Below are positions 1 to 10,554 of a DNA stretch of 64,000 bases, in pieces. Numbering within the stretch: the stretch's first letter is position 1; every line of letters starts with the position of its first letter. Under the pieces are notes generated by a model that was not told where the DNA came from, searched no databases, and was given only the letters and a program-made list of their open reading frames with translations. This DNA is from Apricaphanius iberus (lineage: Eukaryota > Chordata > Actinopteri > Cyprinodontiformes > Aphaniidae): positions 124,001 through 188,000 of the forward strand of contig JAPXFQ010000068.1 in assembly GCA_028564705.1 (NCBI GenBank). The letters run 5' to 3'. The translations under genes and the position numbers were made by a program.

Positions 1-1500
1 CAGTCCATTGGCTCTGTCCAGACTTCTGTCTATCCAGTCGTTCCTATGCTTAAAGCCTCTTTTTCAATCCAAAACAAGTAAAACAGACGTCTCAATGACT
101 GTAGGTTTGTGTCTGGGTCTGGTGGATTTCTGATGAAAAGTGAACAGAGGATCGAGAAATTTTACTCCAGTAAACGTAAAAATACTATTTAAAAAATATG
201 GTGCAGTAAAACTCTTACATTTTTTTTTCCAAAAGCAAATATAACTGAGCAAATGTCACTATTTACTACACATCTCTGTATACTTGTCATTTTTATCTAC
301 AAAAAGGAAAGAATAAAAGAAGTATTAATGCAGAAATACTCCATTTAATGTGTGTGACAGAGGGTGAATAGCCTCATATCACCAGCTTGTTGTGCTGAAG
401 CGTCAGGTTTTGGCCAGATTGAGCAGCTTTAAATCCAAAAGTAAAGAAAGAGGGATTTACAGTTTCACCCTAAGAGAGCTAATATTTAATTTGATGTTGA
501 GATACACAATTTCCCATCATTTTCATGGTAGTGATAAGTCACTTGGGCTGCTACAGTTACAGTAAATAAGGTTTCAGATGTGAATTTAAACAATGCAATA
601 TGCAGGTAATAAAAGAGAATGTCAGTAGCCGATGAAAGATCTGAAACAATCAATCCGGGAGAAGCCGTGGGTAGCATGCTCACCTATAATTAAATAACCT
701 GCATTTACACACTAATTTATCTAGGGTCCCTCACACAGGAACTTAATCGCAATCTCCTGTCAGACCAAGGTTTCTTGGACTAATTGTCAAACCGTTTTGA
801 CCTTTTCAATTTCTAATCACTTTCCACCCAATTGTTGATTTAGAATCACTTTAACTGAGACTTTCTGAATTTCCTTAGATCCAGAAGTGTTAAAAAAAAT
901 CCTGTGGTGGTTTGTGCAGAAATGTGACCCAGTGCAGTCCATCTCTTGCCCCAAACACAGCCTCAACATGACAAAACCCCTGAAACTATCTAACCTCTGA
1001 AATAGAAACATAAAGCATTAAAAATGGAGTGGATAGAGATTGATTTGTCTATATCTGCTTATATCAATGGAGTTGTTGGAATTTAAGGGTGCTGTGCTGT
1101 GACGTAATCATTGCTCCCCAGGGTTTTCTATGGCACCTTCAACATAGCCTCCAATTCCCTACAGCATGCCTGATAAAAATAGGAATACTATTTAGTTTGT
1201 TAATTAAACCATACAAAAAAATGACTATTGCAACCTATTCATTTAGAAACCAACTCCGTCCCTTAAATAGGCTTTACAATAATGATAGAAAATATTGTTG
1301 AGATTTTTTTTTCAAACCCTGCGATATTTTTTGCGATATGAAAGAAAAAGAAAAACTGAGCTTTTGAACAGATGACTTGAAGAGCAGCATAATTTATGCT
1401 GTTCTTATGAAATCCTGTTGACAATTAAGCTGCACTGATATATCCTCTTTTTGTAAATGTGATTATTGGCTTTTTTTGCCTTATTTGAAAGGTTTTTTTT
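1..1500. other. AT-rich non-coding DNA, no gene seen
   Basis: No open frame here exceeds about 70 codons and none resembles a known family. A short stretch near 1305-1345 (TGCGATATTTTTTGCGATAT) resembles the subterminal repeats of a common teleost hAT-like MITE family. The rest is unassigned. Confidence 0.5.
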
Positions 1501-1509
1501 TTGTTGATA

Positions 1510-1585
1510 TAGGGCTGCAAAATATGACAACATTTTGCAATAATATCGGTTAATATTTTGATAGCAACATCAGTTGTATGCCTGT
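1510..1585 (+). mobile_element. hAT-like MITE end (left)
   Basis: The sequence TAGGGCTGCAAAATAT followed by GCAATAATATCG matches the end of a widespread teleost hAT-like repeat that starts TAGGGCTGCA. A possible partner end in inverted orientation lies at about 2290-2424. The flanks of the two ends do not show a matching 8-bp duplication, so they may belong to different insertions. Confidence 0.4.
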
Positions 1586-1664
1586 TTACCCTTTTTTTCC
1601 TTATGTGTTCTTCCATCACTCTGTGAACTTTAGCATTTTTAGCCTTGCCATTAGTATTCATGTC

Positions 1665-1772
1665 TTAGTATAGTGTCTTATACTGGAAATCTAAGGTGTA
1701 CAGAGTGAAAAGGAATAGTGACAGTACAGTCTCTTGTGGTGCTCCTGTGCTGCTGACCAGCTGGTTTGACAC
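1665..1772 (-). pseudogene. LINE reverse transcriptase fragment
   Basis: The minus strand translates without a stop through STGAPQETVLSLFLFTLYT. This is the conserved GAPQGTVLSPFLFTLY block of non-LTR retrotransposon reverse transcriptases. The residue after Q is E where G is usual, and a P is replaced by L, so the copy is inactive. Only about 36 codons survive. There is no nearby YADD catalytic box, endonuclease domain or 3' tail. The fragment seems to be a 5'- and 3'-truncated insertion inside other repeats. Confidence 0.7.
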
Positions 1773-1779
1773 ACAATTA

Positions 1780-2245
1780 TTCAGGTCATGTTGTCAGGAT
1801 CCAGCAGGAGGAGCTATTTCCACCTTTGCTCTACAGGTGCTGGAGCCTGAAGCACCGACAGGTGGAACCAATTACTGCAATCCCTACAGCACTATTTAGA
1901 GTGAGCGGATCAGCTAGACCAAAGTCAGATGATTCCGTATCTCAGAGTGGTGAACGTGACCACATTAACTCGAGGTATGCTCTGTTCCTACCCGTGGACT
2001 TACCCTGTTCTCTCCTATGTTCCTCGTAGCAGTTCCTTCCGGGCTTCACCTGTAGTTCTGGTATTCCCCATCAGTTCTCCAGCGTTCTCTCGGCGTTCTC
2101 AAGTTGGTCTCTGTCCTGGATGTCCGTCTCCTTGGAGAGTGGCTGCTCCTACAAACTCCAGTACCACCAGTCCAACTGCTTCAAATCTGTCGGCTCCAAG
2201 CCTCCCTCATATCTCTCAGCTACCTGCTGAAGAGTAAACATCGTG
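1780..2245 (+). other. Pyrimidine-rich, LTR-like or UTR-like repeat
   Basis: This stretch is much richer in C and T than its surroundings and holds overlapping chance frames of 67-102 codons. The serial TTCTC/CTCC style resembles the LTR-like segments at 10.6-11.1, 29.2-29.6 and 43.2-43.5 kb. No direct alignment to them could be made by eye. Class and boundaries are unknown. Confidence 0.25.
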
Positions 2246-2289
2246 AACATTTGCTGCCATGAGACTGTGCACCTGCCTAAATATTGCAT

Positions 2290-2424
2290 TAGCATGAAAA
2301 ATGCAAGTTTATAACACATGGAATATATTATCCAACATTTATAGTACTCCAAACAGCCCTTTGCATTATGAATATTGCAAACTTGATATAGCAATGTATT
2401 TGCAATATATTCTACGGCCCTAGT
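2290..2424 (-). mobile_element. hAT-like MITE end (right)
   Basis: Read on the minus strand this begins TAGGGCCGTAGAATATATTG and continues with repeated TTGCAATAT-like words. It is inverted relative to the end at 1510. If the two ends belong together, the element is about 0.9 kb and contains the LINE fragment and the pyrimidine-rich segment. Confidence 0.4.
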
Positions 2425-2429
2425 CTGCA

Positions 2430-3925
2430 ACTTAAAGGATGTGAGATAAGATCCTCAGCTGATAATCTTTTTCCATTGTCTAAAGTTGTTCATTCATAAC
2501 CCTATTCATGACAAACGATTGTTTGTTAGGGATAATATTTCCATTTTAGATTACATGTAAGTGCAACTGGACCTATTAAAACCTTACATGAAACTAAAGA
2601 ACATTGATCTTTTCTTCAGGGTTATACTGGGGTACTATTCCTAGCCCAACTGCTCATCTATATCTATTACAATAGACAGATTCCCATAATATTCTAAGAC
2701 TAAAAGTTTTCCAGTGTTTCTTACAGAGTGAAGGCTCCACTAATAACACACTGTGTTTTAAAGCATCTGTAGCCAGTACAGGATATGTGTGGCTCGGCTT
2801 GTCTTTATACACTTGTCTCATTGAACTTGTGTCCCTAAAGAATCCATGTTCATTTACACAGATCCACCACAATATCGCTTCAATTTAGCACCACATCTGT
2901 TTGTTGATAGATCAGCCTCAGCCTGTTTTTACAATGCTGTGCTGTTTGCGTCTGTTTTAACAAGCGCAAGTGGTTAATAAATCAGGCCAATTGTGTTTAT
3001 GGAAACAGCATGCCAGAATATCCCCCTAACGTTTTGCTGACAGCAGAATCTTCTCGTTATCTAGGCAGCCAGAAAGACATTATTCCGTGGCAGGATTTGC
3101 AATTCGGGAACAGAACACAGGTGGACTGGATGCCTGCTGTAAAAGCTCTGACATGGGCAAGAAGCTCACGGCAACACCGCTGTTCAGTGAGAGGAGTCGT
3201 GTTTCATTCACACCCGGTACACAGTCAATATGAATACGTGCTTCGTGTGAGAGTCTCCAATAACACTAGCTAGTCGTTTTTCTGAAAAACAGTCACTAAA
3301 GGGGTCTTAAAGGTTGCTAAATATAGCAAGAAAGTTGTTAAACTGGCAACACTGCTTGAGATGTGTTAAAAACTTGCGCTGGATGAAACAAAAGTGGTTG
3401 GGGTTTGGGGAGGTGCATTCGGTTTGCACCTTGGAACAGCATGAGAGTAAATCATGAAGGAGGAGCAAAGTATCAGATTTTTCTTTATTATCGTTGAAAA
3501 CCCAGATCATAAAGGAAAATAAAATTAAATTAATCGAGCGGCTTTAACTAATTCGTTTCTCAACAATTTCAGTGTTGAAGCCGCCATGCACAGTAGCTCT
3601 GCTATTTGTATTGCACACAGGCATGAATGCTGGGAATATAAATGGACATGCAGCTGTATGAAATGTAATTTGTTCATGTAGCGGGCATGCTGTGCGACTT
3701 GCACAGTTCCACCCAAGGTCCTCTCAGTATTAACAGAAGAGATGTTACATCATGTGCAGCAGGAGTTCAAATTTACCACTGAGTCGATGCATTCATGTTT
3801 CTCACCTAATGTTTGGTGGTAGAAATCCTGTCTTATCTTATTATGGTAAAGGACTTGTCGTTTGTCCTCCTCTCACATGAGCTTGATCTACCAGTGGATT
3901 TTGAAAGTCTACACACCCCTCTTAT
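2430..3925. other. Non-coding DNA, no gene seen
   Basis: Several open frames of 60-87 codons exist on both strands (for example 3010-3273 plus). Their translations have no recognisable domain, no supporting splice pattern and no repeat signature. I take them as chance frames. Confidence 0.45.
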
Positions 3926-3927
3926 CT

Positions 3928-3990
3928 TTTTTAGTTGTACCTTCGGCATTCCTAAACTCGGACTACAAAATCGCATCGAGAAATAAACAT
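3928..3990 (+). repeat. Dispersed repeat, copy 1 (CTTCGGCATTCC family)
   Basis: The words TTGTACCTTCGGCATTCCTA, then GGACTACAAAAT and GAGAAATAAA recur in the same order and spacing at about 52505-52562. The copies differ at scattered positions. This shows an interspersed repeat family, probably the end of a DNA transposon. Class is not determined. Confidence 0.6.
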
Positions 3991-4129
3991 GTAAAAAACT
4001 GTCTCCTATGTTGGTGGCATGTTTGTTCTAACCTGTTTTTTTTAAACAAAAGAGTTTACAGGCCATCAGGAGATTAAACCTGAATGCTCAAAATAAAGTC
4101 TGGATCCTGCAGCAACTGACAGTTTGTGA

Positions 4130-4680
4130 GGCAAGGAATCGCAAGGAAAGGCATTTTTATTTATGTAGCACACTTTCAACACAAGGCAATTCAAGGTGGT
4201 TTACATGATTCAATGATAATGATACCAAATATGGACACAATAAATCAACAAGAAAAGAGGAACAAATTTATGCAATTAATGTAGATTAAAAACAGATAAA
4301 ACACAACCGGTTAAAAAGGAAATAAAAAATAAGAATAAAAATTTAACCACGAGAATCAAAGAGTGATCAGAAAGCACAATTTAGGGCTCAAAGGAAGCTC
4401 TGAATAGTAGAGTTTTAATCTATGATTTAAAACAGCCTAACGATTCAACATTTTTGCATTTTTCTGGAAGTTTGTTCCAGATTTGTGGAGCATAGAAACT
4501 GAAAGCTGCCTCTCCTTGATTAGTTCTAATTCTAGGATGGTTAAGTAAGCTCGAGTTGGAGGACCTGAGTAGTCTGCTGGGTTGGTATAGTGACAGCAGA
4601 TCTCTGACATACTTTGGTGCTAAACCGTTCATTGATTTATAAACTAGTAGGAGGCTCATTTTGTTAATGGTAACTCCTCG
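4130..4680 (-). mobile_element. L2/Rex-like LINE, 5'-truncated 3' end
   Basis: On the minus strand an 80-codon frame (4420-4659) is followed by a 3' UTR of about 280 bp. That UTR ends in the TTATGTAGCACACTTTC-like motif, with an imperfect A/T tail near 4140. This order, C-terminal reverse transcriptase then a 3' UTR with a short-interval repeat, is typical of 5'-truncated L2-type retroposed copies. No target duplication was identified. Confidence 0.65.
4420..4659 (-). pseudogene. LINE reverse transcriptase C-terminal remnant
   Basis: The translation contains LVYKSMNGLAPKYVRDLL, then SNSSLLNHPRIR and FYAPQIWNKLPEKCKN. This is the conserved region at the C-terminus of L2/Rex/CR1-type ORF2 proteins (pattern: VYKSLNGLAP, then APxLWNxLP, then FKS). 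It ends at the F-K-S motif, close to the expected end of ORF2. Catalytic blocks are missing upstream, so this is a dead 5'-truncated copy. Confidence 0.75.
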
Positions 4681-4684
4681 TGAT

Positions 4685-5640
4685 CATGTATTTGTTATTT
4701 AAAGAATGTTTATTTAAAAACCATGTGAGGTTTGGTATTTTAAAATCTTTTGCGTTATGCTGTTTTCGCGTTCAGATTCAGATGTCCCAAACCGCTATCA
4801 GCACCTGGTAATTCACGCTGCTGTACATGCAGAAGCTGTAAATCCTATCCTGACAGCTGCTTCTAATTTAAATGAATCATTAAAGCTGCTACTTGACTGC
4901 ATGTTTCTCCAAGACTGGATTTATAAGGAAACAAAAAGGAATTATGTAAGCAGGGAAATTCAGCTTTTCGCCAGAGACAAATGCCACTGAATTACTAAAG
5001 TTACAGGAGAATTTATTCAACAGCGACTACCTTTCCATAAATAAATAAATAAGGACGATGATGAAAAAGGACTTACCAGCTTTGCAGTCGCGTTGAGGAT
5101 TTTGCCATTCTCCTAGACGTTCACCACACACAGGTGTGTTTTTGCTTGTCTGAACAACTTTTAGCACAAACATGGCTTTCTGTTTCGTAAAGATCGGCCC
5201 AACTCAGTTTGAATCAACATAATCTCAGGCCTCCAGACTTTTGAGAGCCGGGAACTTTTTATGAGTGAAGGGTCAGCTTTAGGACTAGGAATAAATGTCT
5301 CCCCAGCGGATTTGTGGCCAGCACACCGGGGAATTACAACTGTCTTTCACATAAAAGGGGCTCTAAATAACTTCTATATCACCGTCAATAGAGATTTAAA
5401 GTTTCTCTCCAAGCTCTCCCTGTTTTCAGGCGTTAAAGTGATTATATATAAGGGATTTTGTCCGCTAACTCTCTTTGAAGTGTTTGTTGGATCTCTATAG
5501 GGTTTCATTCATTCATTTTGTTTGCTTTCTACCACACAACCACTCGCACATGCACACAAATAAGTCATCAAAGATCCTCCTATTGAGAAATAAAATGTAC
5601 TTTTTTTGCAAATGGATGCAAAGAGACAGTGGGTGAAATA
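4685..5640. other. Non-coding DNA, no gene seen
   Basis: Frames at 4757-4990 and 5261-5500 (plus) are below 80 codons with no recognisable motif. No repeat family could be assigned. Confidence 0.4.
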
Positions 5641-5654
5641 TGTAAAGTGGTGTG

Positions 5655-5750
5655 AATACGTTCCCTGTGATGGGTTGGCGACCTGTCCTGCACCAGCACA
5701 CCCGCGACCCTTTGAAGATAAGCGGTATATAAAATGGATGGATGAATACT
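5655..5750 (+). mobile_element. RTE/Rex3-like 3' tail fragment
   Basis: The series CCTGTGATGGGTTGGCGACC, then ACCCGCGACCC, then AAGCGGTATA and a terminal ATGGATGGATG is the usual 3' end of teleost RTE-type LINEs and the SINEs that borrow it. Related copies lie at 26335-26655 (minus) and 51404-51545 (plus). Only about 90 bp remains here. Confidence 0.55.
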
Positions 5751-5849
5751 TTACATACTCAGTGTATGTTTCAGGAAAGCATTAGTTCAAAGGTCTTTGC
5801 TGTTATGATACAAGAATATGGCAGCTTTATACTATCTTTTAAACTTTAC

Positions 5850-5973
<124 letters not shown>

Positions 5974-5974
5974 T

Positions 5975-7490
5975 TTCCAGTACAAAACGTTTATTTTTCC
6001 TGTTTTCATTTATGTGCATGATAAATTTTTTTTTTTTTTTTACAGGGGGTGTAAACTTTTGAGAGTTGCTATATCTTTATTGGTACCAATAATTCAACAA
6101 GAAAGACATGCAATGCAGTCATGCAGAAAGCATCCACCTGAAACACATGACTCTTAAAGCTTGTGTGGGTATTAAAAATGTGTAATTGATCTGTCCACCC
6201 ACACAGATAAAAGTATTTTCAGTTTGTAACTCAGTTTCTTTGTGACTGGACTGCATCATACTGTTGGATGTGCCGGAAGTATTGTGTCACATCTTTACAC
6301 CCAAATTGAGCACAAGTGGAATACCAAAATCTGCTTTTATAGACCTGTCACCCCTAGTAAATAAGCACTTTACTCATGGCATTCTGGGGTTAATTTTACC
6401 TACACATCCCATGAGCAGTACAAGTACCAAAAAGCTAGAATATTCAAATGAATTCAGCAGTACAGAGAATGCAACAGTCATATGTTTAACTAGTTTATGC
6501 TGCTCTAATTCACATTCATCACAAAAAACACAAATATGGCATGTAGTAACACTGTCTGTTAAACAGGTGAAAAATGTCTAAATAAAAAAAAAGTCTAATG
6601 TCAAGTGGAAGTGTCCAAACATATTTCTTTCAATCATGAAAGTGTGAAAAAGAGAAAGAAATCGTCTCAATCTTAAATACTGCTAACATGCTACTTCAGA
6701 AAAAACTATGAATACCAGTGTTTCTAGAAAGTAAATGCAATATCTCATACAACCAAGGGCTAAGAAAGACATGATTCTACAAGAGGGCTTGAAAAGACAG
6801 TAAATACAATTGTCCTTAAATAAAACAAATGCTATAAATGAATAAGAAGCACAACGTAAAATGTAGACAAGTGCATACATGCATGATGCAAAAATATAAA
6901 CATGGCCTCAGCATACAACAAAACCCCACTTTCTTTTATGTCTCAATAGGCAAAGTCCCTGATTGAAACTTTGATTACACTGTTTGCCCCATGGGGTTTA
7001 GATGACTGAATGGTCATGTGGGTTTAACATGGAAACACAGGGAAGTGTTAAGAGTGTGAAATGCTGCATCAGAAAGCTGAGTAACTTGTCCAAATATTCA
7101 GGACATGTGACTAAATCTACATATTTAGCCGTTAAACCCGTGCTGATTTTACAAACACAGCTCTCTATTGCTATGCAGACTGCACAACACCTCCCACACG
7201 GGAATGTGCAAGAAAACAAGGTGACATGTTGGAGAGTAGCAGCAAAGAAGGAAGAGATAGTCTCAGATGAGATTGTGTAATATCCAGTATTTTTAGCAAT
7301 GATTGGCTAAAAAACATTTTAAAAAGTCTAGTTTTATTTCAGTAAGGCTGCATACAACATGTGATGGCAAAGTGGAAGAATCTATCTTAGGGTAATATAT
7401 GATCTTTTGATTTCCAATTAGAGAATACTTAAATAAAACATATTTAAATCATGCATCCCCTTGTGGTTAGAAATATTTAAATAATAAACA
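5975..7490. other. AT-rich non-coding DNA, no gene seen
   Basis: Frames up to 105 codons (6264-6581 plus) exist, but their translations have no domain or repeat signature. The overlapping plus and minus frames at 6998-7280 are mutually exclusive chance frames. Confidence 0.45.
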
Positions 7491-7748
7491 TTGAAAATGT
7501 CAGAGTCTTCAGGGCTCTACAACCGATTACTATTGTTTTCACCAGTGTTCCTGATTGTCTCCACCTGTTCCTCCTCCTCCCTTAATTAAGAAAGGCAAGA
7601 GCTTCAGACCTCGCTGCATCATTCCATTGTCTCCATTTATGTTGATGGCGTTCATTAAACCCTTGTTTCTCACCTTCTAATCCACATCTGTGACTGGGTC
7701 CTTCGTTAACTCTGCAGGAACTCCTGACAGAATGATCCGGCCGTAAGT

Positions 7749-8108
7749 ATGGACTCAGCAGAAGTGGACCCAAGTCTTTTTTTAACTGAACTCATCTGGA
7801 ATCACCTGAATACCATCTCCACCCTCCCATCATCTTGGATTCGTCAAGCGCAGCTTAAGGCGCTTAAACAGCTCCTGCCTCTGCTGTGGATAATCCTCGT
7901 CCCATGGGACGAGGAAGATCTGCAGGCTGTCGTGGAGGAGACACACCTGTCGGCCAGGGAAACTCTGACCCGTGTCGATTGCCGGCCTGCTGCTGCAGTG
8001 GGCTATCCATCGCCAGAGCTTCTCCTCAAGCTCATCTGGAATCGGCTGCGTGCGGTTCCCACCATCGCCATTCCCTGGATGCGTCTGACAGAGGCGGAGA
8101 CATTCTGA
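7749..8108 (+). pseudogene. Gag-like N-terminal ORF remnant
   Basis: A 119-codon frame starts MDSAEVDPSLFLTELIW. A repeated internal pattern (LIWNHLN near residue 16 and LIWNRLRA near residue 94) suggests an internal duplication. The start follows the presumed LTR end by about 20 bp, as for gag in Gypsy-type elements. Overlapping frames on the other strand are shadows. There is no zinc knuckle. The frame ends at 8106-8108 and homology cannot be traced beyond, so the copy is taken as broken. Confidence 0.4.
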
Positions 8109-9050
8109 GGGCTTCTGCCCATGCTTCGGCCGATCCTCAGCCCGCTTGATCTCTCGGATCTGAGGGTACACCAAGCAGCGAAGGAATCGATGTCTGGCTC
8201 TCCAGCGTCCACCGCGGTGTCCTTCCTAGCTGAGTCTGCTCACTTCAGTCCTTCTCTGGCAGTGCTTTAGGAGCCCCTTTCAAACTGGTCGGAGCTGGAA
8301 AACGAGGAGTTGCAGACTGACCCTGATAACCCCAGATATGTTATCCCGTACCCTACCATCGGCTGCATCTCCATCATTCCTGGCATTTCTAGCCACGAAG
8401 AACGCTTGAAGAAGAAGGTTTATCTCTTGGGTACAAGGCAGGCTTATTGTTCGCCCGGCAAGGGCCCACAAAGACATGAGCAACCCCCCCTCATCCCAAG
8501 AAACAAGGCTGCAGAGGACAGCCTGTTTCCGGGGTAGCAGACTGAGTTGCCGGCTTCCATCAGCTATCTCTGGCTCGGTTTTCACACCGGTTCCGCCCAC
8601 TTCTGCTACCTGCTGGTCATTTGCATCTAGTTTTTGCCTGCCCGGCTCGGACTCCAGTCTCTGGCTGCTTTGCTCGGAAGCCAGTCTCTGTCTGCTTGTT
8701 TTAGAGGCCAGTCTATGGCTGCGTGGCTCGGAAACCAGTCTTTTCCTGCTCTGCTCCAGGTTTGGACTAAGCCGCTCCTGTCTGCCAAGTCCCTGTCTGC
8801 AAACCAGTCTGTTCAGTCCCTGTCTGTGAGCCAGAATGCTCAATTCCTGTGCCCTGGCCAGCCGTCTCACTTCCCCTCCTGGTCAAGTTCAGTCCAGAGC
8901 CAAGCCATCTACGCCCAGTCAACGAAGGGTTTGACCCTGAGCTGGAGTTTCTCCATCTCCAGACTTCCTTCTCCCTCCATTCCTGGAAGTGGATCATCTG
9001 CAGCCTTCACCGCCTTTGGACAAGCACCCCCTGTCCTTTGTCCTCCAAAG

Positions 9051-9204
9051 GACGACATATGGGCCCTCCGCCTGAATCTGGTCCTGCAAAGGGATGTCAT
9101 CTGGGCCATCCGCCTGACCGTCGTCCAGCCAGCGGACGTCATCCTGATCAACCTCCTGACTGTTGTTCATTCAGGGGACACCATCTGGAGGTTGAGCGGA
9201 TAGC
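9051..9204 (+). repeat. 42-bp tandem repeat (about 3.5 units)
   Basis: Units begin at GGACGACAT (9051), GGATGTCAT (9093), GGACGTCAT (9135) and GGACACCAT (9177). Each of the first three is 42 bp and shares GCCTGA or TCCTGA at the same offset. In one plus frame this encodes a 14-residue repeat rich in Gly, His and Pro (pattern GxHxGxPPxxxPA). In another frame it encodes D-x-I-W-A. The 42-bp period keeps all frames open. Confidence 0.85.
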
Positions 9205-9247
9205 CCAGATGGTGTCCCCTGAATGAACAACAGTCAGGAGGTTGATC
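9146..9247. repeat. Perfect inverted repeat, 43-bp arms, 16-bp loop
   Basis: The left arm 9146-9188 starts GATCAACCTCC and ends CACCATCTGG. The right arm 9205-9247 starts CCAGATGGTG and ends GGAGGTTGATC. The arms are exact reverse complements across 43 bp and surround 16 unpaired bases. The left arm covers unit 3 of the 42-bp repeat and the start of unit 4, so the hairpin was made by an inverted duplication of the repeat array. Confidence 0.95.
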
Positions 9248-9689
9248 TTTGTTGGCCCATACATTCAGTCCCTGCTCTCCTCTCCAGTCTCCCTTTGCTG
9301 CTTTATTTCCTAAACAAGAAGACAATAAACACAGTTTACAAAAAGAGCAACACAACAACATTTATGAAATCTATATTTGTTAAAGTGATCAGTCATAAAT
9401 TATGTTATTTGCGCTGTTGCAAATATACATACAGTAGGTTTATTTTTTTTCTCTCAATTTTTTTTTCCGGCAAGGGATTAATTTCTCCTGCAGATACAAC
9501 TCCTCCTGAATTTTCCTCATTAGATAGAAAATAAATACCAGAGGAACGTGACAACTTTCTTGATTTAAGAATGCAGAACTATAGTTTTCACAGCAGATCA
9601 CAGGTTCTGTGTTGTATGAGGCTCAATAAGAGTCCTCTAGCATAAGCTGTGTAACTGGATTTAATCTTCAACCTCCAAGCCACCGTGCC

Positions 9690-10125
9690 CCGATTTTTAC
9701 TCGGTAAAGAGGTAATAATTTCTCCTAAGAGGAGTTGACTTTTTACTTAATTTACCAAAGCAGAAAGTGGCTGCGTAAAGATGAAGAAACCTTTACACTA
9801 CCATACGAGCTCGTTTACGAGCGATGCTTTACAAAAAAATATTAAAATACATGTCTAAGCCAAGAATAAAAGGCAAACAACACAACCGCTTTAAGATTTT
9901 CATTTTTGAACCGCCAGATTTTAATATACTTACATCTAAAACTGTGCTCCTCTCTCGCTTCGCCTGCCGCTTCGTCTGCCGTGTTGCCGCAATGAATCTT
10001 GGGATATGTGGACCAGCGAAGGATACACCGCAACGGTCCTTCAAATCGGGGAGAAGTCGGCCGGATTCGTCGGCCGCATTTGAAGCAGTCTTCGAATTTG
10101 GACAGTCCTAGTCGCGGCGCTGTGA
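9690..10125. repeat. Unclassified dispersed repeat, copy 1
   Basis: Blocks recur in the same order in copy 2 (about 16030-16405). They include CATACGAGCTCGTTTACGAG against CATACAAGCTCATTTACGAG, GCCAAACAACACAACC-like text, ATTTTAATATACTTACATCT, and AAATCGGGGAGAAG. On the minus strand the sequence TTTTAGATGTAAGTATATT has a good splice donor, and GC-rich CpG-bearing sequence lies upstream. This is compatible with the promoter-first exon end of a DNA transposon. Class unknown. Confidence 0.75.
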
Positions 10126-10149
10126 CGTAACCGGCCGACAAATCCGGCC
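10059..10149. repeat. Imperfect CpG-rich inverted repeat
   Basis: GGCCGGATTCGTCGGCCG (10059-10076) and CGGCCGACAAATCCGGCC (10132-10149) are reverse complements with one mismatch, separated by 55 bp. A CREB-like TGACGTAA lies between them at about 10123. Many CpGs survive, which is unusual for an old repeat in a methylated genome. Confidence 0.8.
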
Positions 10150-10225
10150 TTCGAAGGATCCAGCCGCTGGATTCGGACACAGCCCGTGTCCTGCTGAGGC
10201 TGTGACTCCATGACAGTCACACAAT

Positions 10226-10545
10226 CACTGAAACTCTGTCCCCTGATTGGTTGTCGCGGTGCGATTTGACGCTGGAGTTCAGATTTTTCCAACTCGAGCG
10301 ATAGACGCCATGAGCGCGAATGCACAAAATGCACCACATAAAAAGCAGCGCGAATTTTCCATCGCATCTGTAGCGCGACTTGTTCGCGCGAATCAGGCAG
10401 AAAAGCTTTTTCACGACGCAAATCTGCTTCTTAAGTTTCGCGGGACCCCAAGTCTCGCTTCATCGCGCTCCTCCATTGATTTTACATGTAAACCTGAAGC
10501 TCTAGTCGCTCCTATCGCGTTTGGTCTGGACACACAGTTACATGT
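10226..10545. repeat. CpG-rich repeat, probable MITE fragment
   Basis: This segment has a very high density of CpG and GCGCGA words (about 10300-10480) in an AT-rich region, and it carries a CCAAT-type GATTGGTTG near its left side. The open frames of 65-126 codons are by-products of few AT-rich stops. The sharp base-composition borders suggest an inserted element, but terminal repeats were not identified. Confidence 0.4.
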
Positions 10546-10554
10546 ACTATTTTT

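Larger units (their letters stand above)
7500..9310 (+). mobile_element. Decayed LTR retrotransposon (Gypsy-like) remnant
   Basis: A probable LTR 3' part (about 7500-7731) ends in CTCCTGACAG. It is followed by AATGATCCGGCC and an ATG that opens a gag-like frame at 7749, an order seen in teleost Gypsy-type elements. The following 1.5 kb is GC-rich compared with its flanks. It holds several overlapping frames on both strands, including a serial CAGTCT...CTG-rich segment (about 8640-8830) and a 42-bp tandem repeat (9051-9204). No protease, reverse transcriptase or integrase block was found. A second LTR was not found, so boundaries are approximate. Confidence 0.5.

Noticed and set aside
7830..9361. 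Minus-strand and alternative-phase ORFs of 64-196 codons
   Set aside because: Shadows in the GC-rich LTR-element remnant, where stops are rare in all phases.
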